Of a DNA stretch of 8,228 bases, positions 5,287 through 8,228 are shown in pieces; position 1 is the first letter of the stretch, and each line of letters starts with the position of its first letter. A model generated the notes under the pieces. That model searched no databases. It was given only the letters and a program-made list of their open reading frames with translations, and was not told the DNA's origin. Location: assembly GCA_020832725.1 (NCBI GenBank), contig JAFIEC010000361.1, positions 1 to 8,228 on the forward strand. The letters run 5' to 3'. A program made the translations under genes and the position numbers. Origin of the DNA: Paracoccaceae bacterium (GTDB lineage: Bacteria; Pseudomonadota; Alphaproteobacteria; Rhodobacterales; Rhodobacteraceae).

Positions 5287-6148
5287 AGAACCACTGGCCC
5301 GGCTCCATCAACCCCAGCTCCATCAGCTGCAGCGAATCCCACTCGAACCGCTGCGAATTGTGCCAGTGGAAGCCCGGGATGTCATAGGCAGAGCCCGGGT
5401 TGGTGCGCAGCGCCTTGGCCGTGCGGAACGAACAGATTGCCGCTGTCAGGTTGTGGTGCCACGGGCAGGCATAGGTGTTGTATTCCGGCTGGTCGAACGT
5501 GTGGTTCTCCAGCAGCCGCACGCCCGGCTGCGCCCGGAAGATCGCCACCCTGTCGATCCGCCGCCGTTCGGGCGGGATATGTTCCTCGAAGCGCCAGCGC
5601 AGCCCGCCCATGAAATCGTATTGCCGCTCCAGAAGGCTGCCATCCTCTCCTCGCCGGGCCTGGGCGTAATAGCCCGACCGGTCCAGATGTGCCTCCTCCA
5701 CCGAGACGCCATCGGGAAAGCGCTCCAGATCGACGGCATAGAGATCGACCACGTAGCACAGCATCGCGTCGCGGCGCTCTTCGGTGTGGAAGGCCAGCAT
5801 CTCGCCCACACGCCGTGTCTCGCAGAAGGGAAAGTAGAGGTATTCGGCATTGTAGCCGTAATGCAGCCAGCGCCCGGGCAGCGCCTCGATCAGCGGGTTG
5901 ATCAGCGCGGGTGTGGCGGCGCGTCCGTGGGTCTCTGCCCGGATCAGCGTGACCCCCTCGCGCGCGTCGGGGTCGATCGTGATGCCTGCGGGGGCAAGCA
6001 CGATGATCTCGGCAAAGCCCAGCCTGCGATGATGGCGCAGCGTCGAGGCGATCTCGGTCTCGTCCTCCACGATGACGATGGCGACCGGGCCCGGGCGCAG
6101 GGGCAGGGTCGTCTGGTCGAGAAAGGCATCGAGGCTCGGATAATCCAT
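5285..6148 (-). CDS. glycosyltransferase family 2-like protein
   Basis: The 287-residue product resembles the family 2-like (GT-A) glycosyltransferases annotated in related genomes. The N-terminus gives alternating strands and helices: PVAIVIVEDETEIASTLRHH (21-40), then LGFAEIIVLAP (43-53), the start expected of a nucleotide-sugar binding fold. After ETHGRAATPALINPLIEAL (72-90), the stretch WLHYGYNAEYLYFPF (94-108) occupies the place where such enzymes usually carry a D-x-D-E-F metal site. The C-terminal part is rich in W, H, F and N. No signal peptide or membrane helix is seen, so it is probably cytoplasmic. ATG 6148 is preceded by AAGGAAGG on the minus strand. The gene is divergent from miaB and convergent with irr. 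Substrate and acceptor are unknown. The family assignment comes from general resemblance and context, so treat it as provisional. Confidence 0.6.
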   Translation of the reverse strand: MDYPSLDAFLDQTTLPLRPGPVAIVIVEDETEIASTLRHHRRLGFAEIIVLAPAGITIDPDAREGVTLIRAETHGRAATPALINPLIEALPGRWLHYGYNAEYLYFPFCETRRVGEMLAFHTEERRDAMLCYVVDLYAVDLERFPDGVSVEEAHLDRSGYYAQARRGEDGSLLERQYDFMGGLRWRFEEHIPPERRRIDRVAIFRAQPGVRLLENHTFDQPEYNTYACPWHHNLTAAICSFRTAKALRTNPGSAYDIPGFHWHNSQRFEWDSLQLMELGLMEPGQWF

Positions 6149-6182
6149 GCCTTCCTTGTGCCCGCCAGCCCGCGCGGGTCAA

Positions 6183-6213
6183 GCCCCGCCTGCGCGCCGT
6201 TGCGGGGCGGGGC
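6183..6213. repeat. 8-bp inverted repeat between the glycosyltransferase-like gene and miaB
   Basis: GCCCCGCC (6183-6190) and GGCGGGGC (6206-6213) are exact inverted copies around a 15-base loop. The element lies between divergent genes, 34 bases from the upstream start at 6148 and 40 from the miaB start at 6254. On the plus strand a short CTTT follows. It may be part of a leader or a binding site; a terminator for an unseen transcript is less likely. Confidence 0.4.
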
Positions 6214-6228
6214 GTCTTTCGCTAAGGC
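6200..6228 (+). promoter_or_regulatory. weak candidate miaB promoter
   Basis: TTGCGG (6200-6205) and TAAGGC (6223-6228) have a 17-base spacer. Transcription would start near 6235, about 19 bases before the ATG, leaving room for the AGGGGG ribosome binding site (6243-6248). The -10 match is poor, and the element overlaps the inverted repeat at 6183-6213. Confidence 0.25.
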
Positions 6229-6253
6229 GAGGGAGCGGGCGCAGGGGGTTGCG

Positions 6254-7579
6254 ATGAGCGAGACCAGAAAGCTTTTCATCCGGACCTACGGGTGCCAGAT
6301 GAACGTCTATGACAGCGAGCGGATGGAGGCGGCGCTGGCCGCCCAGGGCTTCGAGACGGCCGCCACCCCCGAGGAGGCGGATGTCGTCCTGCTCAACACC
6401 TGCCACATCCGCGAGAAGGCCGCCGAAAAGGTCTATTCCGAGCTTGGCCGCCTCAAGGCGCTGAAGGCCGCGCGCCCGGGGATGAAACTGGGCGTGACCG
6501 GCTGCGTGGCCCAGGCCGAGGGGGCCGAGATCCTGCGCCGCCAACCGGCGGTGGATCTGGTGGTCGGGCCGCAGGCCTATCACCGGCTGCCGGCGATGCT
6601 CGCCCGGGCCGACGCGGGCGAGGCGGTGCTCGACACCGAGTTTCCCGCCGAGGACAAGTTTGATCATCTTCCCGCCGACCGCCGCGCCCGGCGTGCGCCC
6701 GCAGCGTTTCTCACGGTGCAGGAAGGCTGCGACAAATTCTGCACCTTCTGTGTCGTGCCCTACACAAGGGGCGCGGAGGTCAGCCGGCCCGTGGCGCGCA
6801 TCCTTGCCGAGGCGCGTGATCTGGTGTCGCGCGGCGTACGCGAGATCACGTTGCTTGGCCAGAACGTCAATGCCTATCACGGCGCGGGCGAGGGGGGCGA
6901 ATGGGGTCTTGCGGGGCTCATCCGGGCATTGGCGCGCATCGACGGGCTGGAGCGGATCCGCTACACGACCTCTCACCCCAAAGACATGGATGACGACCTG
7001 ATCGCCGCCCATGGCGAAGTGGCCCAGCTGATGCCCTACCTGCACTTGCCGGTGCAATCGGGCAGCGACCGCGTGCTCAAGGCGATGAATCGCCGCCATA
7101 GCGCCGAAAGCTATCTGCGGCTCATCGAGCGCATCCGCGCGGCCCGGCCCGACATCCTGTTGTCGGGCGATTTCATCGTGGGCTTTCCCGGCGAGACCGA
7201 TGCCGATTTCGAGGACACCCTGAGCCTGGTGCGCGAAGTGGTCTATGGTCAGGCCTATTCGTTTCGCTACTCGCCTCGTCCGGGCACCCCTGCGGCGGAC
7301 CGCGAACAGGTGCCGGCCCCGGTGGCAGCAGAGCGGCTGGCCCGGCTGCAGGCGCTGCTGCTGGAACAGCAGCGCGCCGTGCAGGAGGGGATGGTGGGCC
7401 GGGAGGTCTCGGTTCTCTTCGAAAAGGCAGGACGGAGGCCGGGCCAGATCGTTGGCAAGTCCGATCATCTGCATGCGGTCCACGTGGATGGGCCGGATTC
7501 GTTCGTCGGCCAGGTGATGCCGGTGAGAATCATCGAAAGTGCGCCGAATTCCCTTTCGGGTCGTCTCGTCGCCGCCTGA
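6254..7579 (+). CDS. miaB: tRNA-2-methylthio-N6-dimethylallyladenosine synthase MiaB
   Basis: MiaB is a radical-SAM methylthiotransferase that adds a methylthio group to position 2 of N6-isopentenyl-adenosine-37 in tRNAs reading codons beginning with U. All expected parts are visible in the 441 residues. The N-terminal UPF0004 domain has C14 (TYGCQMN), C50 (NTCHIRE) and C84 (TGCVAQ) for the auxiliary iron-sulfur cluster. The radical-SAM motif is EGCDKFCTFCVVPYTRG with C159, C163 and C166. A C-terminal TRAM domain (about 376-438) should bind RNA. The phrase LPVQSGSDRVLKAMNR is also typical of the family. ATG 6254 is chosen because the conserved N-terminus begins there and AGGGGG lies just upstream; the frame is open much further upstream, but that stretch overlaps the opposite-strand glycosyltransferase-like gene. 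The protein is intact and of normal length. Confidence 0.97.
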   Translation: MSETRKLFIRTYGCQMNVYDSERMEAALAAQGFETAATPEEADVVLLNTCHIREKAAEKVYSELGRLKALKAARPGMKLGVTGCVAQAEGAEILRRQPAVDLVVGPQAYHRLPAMLARADAGEAVLDTEFPAEDKFDHLPADRRARRAPAAFLTVQEGCDKFCTFCVVPYTRGAEVSRPVARILAEARDLVSRGVREITLLGQNVNAYHGAGEGGEWGLAGLIRALARIDGLERIRYTTSHPKDMDDDLIAAHGEVAQLMPYLHLPVQSGSDRVLKAMNRRHSAESYLRLIERIRAARPDILLSGDFIVGFPGETDADFEDTLSLVREVVYGQAYSFRYSPRPGTPAADREQVPAPVAAERLARLQALLLEQQRAVQEGMVGREVSVLFEKAGRRPGQIVGKSDHLHAVHVDGPDSFVGQVMPVRIIESAPNSLSGRLVAA

Positions 7580-7587
7580 CTCTGCCT

Positions 7588-7640
7588 GGGCGAGGGGGCC
7601 TTCAGTCCCGTGTGCACGGGATTCCGGTGCCCCCGCGCCC
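7588..7640 (+). terminator. long two-tier hairpin after miaB
   Basis: GGGCG (7588-7592) pairs with CGCCC (7636-7640), and GGGGGC (7594-7599) pairs with GCCCCC (7629-7634), separated only by an A/G mismatch. Inside is a separate hairpin, TCCCGT (7606-7611) with ACGGGA (7616-7621), loop GTGC. In all 17 pairs are possible, starting eight bases after the miaB stop. No T-run follows. It is the likely 3' end signal of the miaB message or a stabilising structure. Confidence 0.6.
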
Positions 7641-7669
7641 GAGTCCTGCCAAGATATGGCTGAAAACGC

Positions 7670-7697
7670 TTCACATCACCGCCAGATTTGCTAGGCT
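7670..7697 (+). promoter_or_regulatory. candidate promoter of the OmpA-family gene
   Basis: TTCACA (7670-7675) and TAGGCT (7692-7697) are 16 bases apart. The -10 is preceded by TGC, giving an extended -10 element. Transcription would start near 7704 and yield a leader of about 67 bases containing a GGGGCGGGGGGG stretch (7710-7721). The position, between the miaB hairpin and the ribosome binding site, supports the call. Confidence 0.4.
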
Positions 7698-7770
7698 ACC
7701 TCAAGATTTGGGGCGGGGGGGCTTGCCGACCCATATGAGTTTTCAGGCTTGGTCTGGCGGGGGACGAAAG

Positions 7771-8228
7771 ATGAAGATTGCGCACATCCTTCGAAAGGGT
7801 GCCGCCCGTTTCATGGCGGTTCTCGTTTCGGCAATGATCGGCGGCCTTCTTGTCGGTGACGCCGCCGCACAGACGCGGACGGTTGTCGGCGAACGGTTCG
7901 TGCCGGCCATCTGGGTAGACCCGGATGGTTGCCAGCACTGGGTCATGGACGATGGTTGGGAGGGTTACATGACCCCCAACCGCCGCCCCGACGGCACGCC
8001 CGTCTGCAACCGGCCGAACGCTTGCCTTGTCGAGAATTCCGACCAGCTTTTTGCCACTGGCAGCCATCAGATCGCAGCGGCCCATCGCCAGAGGCTGCAC
8101 AACTTCTTCGCGACACTCAACGTCACCTCGATCGTGGTCGATGGGCACACCGATCCGCGTGGTGGCTATGAGTACAATATGCGCCTGTCCGAGCGGCGCG
8201 CCATGGCCGTGGCGCAGATCGCCCAGCA
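7771..8228 (+). CDS. OmpA-family peptidoglycan-associated envelope protein (3' truncated by window end)
   Basis: The frame runs from ATG 7771 to the window edge without a stop: 152 residues plus two bases. GGGGGA (7759-7764) is the ribosome binding site. Residues 1-33 form a long signal peptide with basic start, hydrophobic core and DAAA cleavage site before Q34. A middle segment (about 35-95) has three cysteines (C54, C79, C85) and several tryptophans. The OmpA-like domain follows: IVVDGHTDPRGGYEYN (121-136), then MRLSERRAMAV (137-147). D128 and R143 match, in spacing and context, the aspartate and arginine that bind the diaminopimelate of peptidoglycan in OmpA-like domains. The cysteines rule out a lipobox at the expected place, as no cysteine sits at the signal cleavage site; it is probably a soluble periplasmic anchor or an outer-membrane-associated protein. 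The rest of the domain lies beyond the window. Confidence 0.88.
   Translation, partial: MKIAHILRKGAARFMAVLVSAMIGGLLVGDAAAQTRTVVGERFVPAIWVDPDGCQHWVMDDGWEGYMTPNRRPDGTPVCNRPNACLVENSDQLFATGSHQIAAAHRQRLHNFFATLNVTSIVVDGHTDPRGGYEYNMRLSERRAMAVAQIAQ

Noticed and set aside
5360..6253. N-terminal extension of miaB
   Set aside because: The frame is open, but the stretch lies antisense to the glycosyltransferase-like gene and MiaB's conserved N-terminus begins at the ATG at 6254.
6179..7483. Minus-strand open frame of 434 codons opposite miaB
   Set aside because: It is an antisense shadow; MiaB has all catalytic cysteines on the plus strand.
7696..8148. Minus-strand open frame of 150 codons opposite the OmpA-family gene
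   Set aside because: The plus-strand frame from 7771 has a ribosome binding site, signal peptide and OmpA motif.

Overview
The window is GC-rich chromosomal DNA from an alphaproteobacterium, most likely of the Rhodobacteraceae/Paracoccaceae group. The indicators are an Irr-type Fur regulator divergent from fabA, a MiaB of alphaproteobacterial type beside an OmpA-family gene, and a TAXI-type TRAP transporter with a fused permease. Nothing in it looks like a mobile element, CRISPR array, RNA gene or phage. It reads as ordinary core and transport DNA, with unusual details at the gene borders.

Layout. (1) 1-94: probably the last codons of a plus-strand gene, then a run of 33 G and a short palindrome. 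(2) 95-715: two small minus-strand genes for predicted membrane proteins of 52 and 86 residues, both unrecognised. (3) 716-1049: a 334-base control region with a candidate promoter and a two-tier leader hairpin. (4) 1050-3994: a two-gene TAXI-TRAP operon (binding protein, then fused 4TM-12TM permease) with a GC-rich hairpin between the genes. (5) 4154-5256: fabA (minus) and irr (plus), divergent. (6) 5285-6148: a minus-strand glycosyltransferase-like gene, convergent with irr across a perfect 9-bp hairpin. (7) 6254-7579: miaB, followed by a long two-tier hairpin. (8) 7771 to the end: an OmpA-family gene cut by the window edge.

How the genes work together. The two TRAP genes should make one secondary importer: the periplasmic protein captures a substrate that cannot be named from sequence and hands it to the ion-driven permease. 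FabA introduces the cis double bond of unsaturated fatty acids, but no fabB lies on its 3' side. Irr is a haem/iron-status regulator and may share the fabA control region. MiaB modifies tRNA. The glycosyltransferase-like and OmpA-family proteins probably belong to the cell envelope.

I did not find a clearly new multi-gene system. The best leads are the 33-G tract, the paired structural elements of the TRAP operon, the glycosyltransferase-like protein that seems to lack a DxD motif, and the two small membrane proteins.
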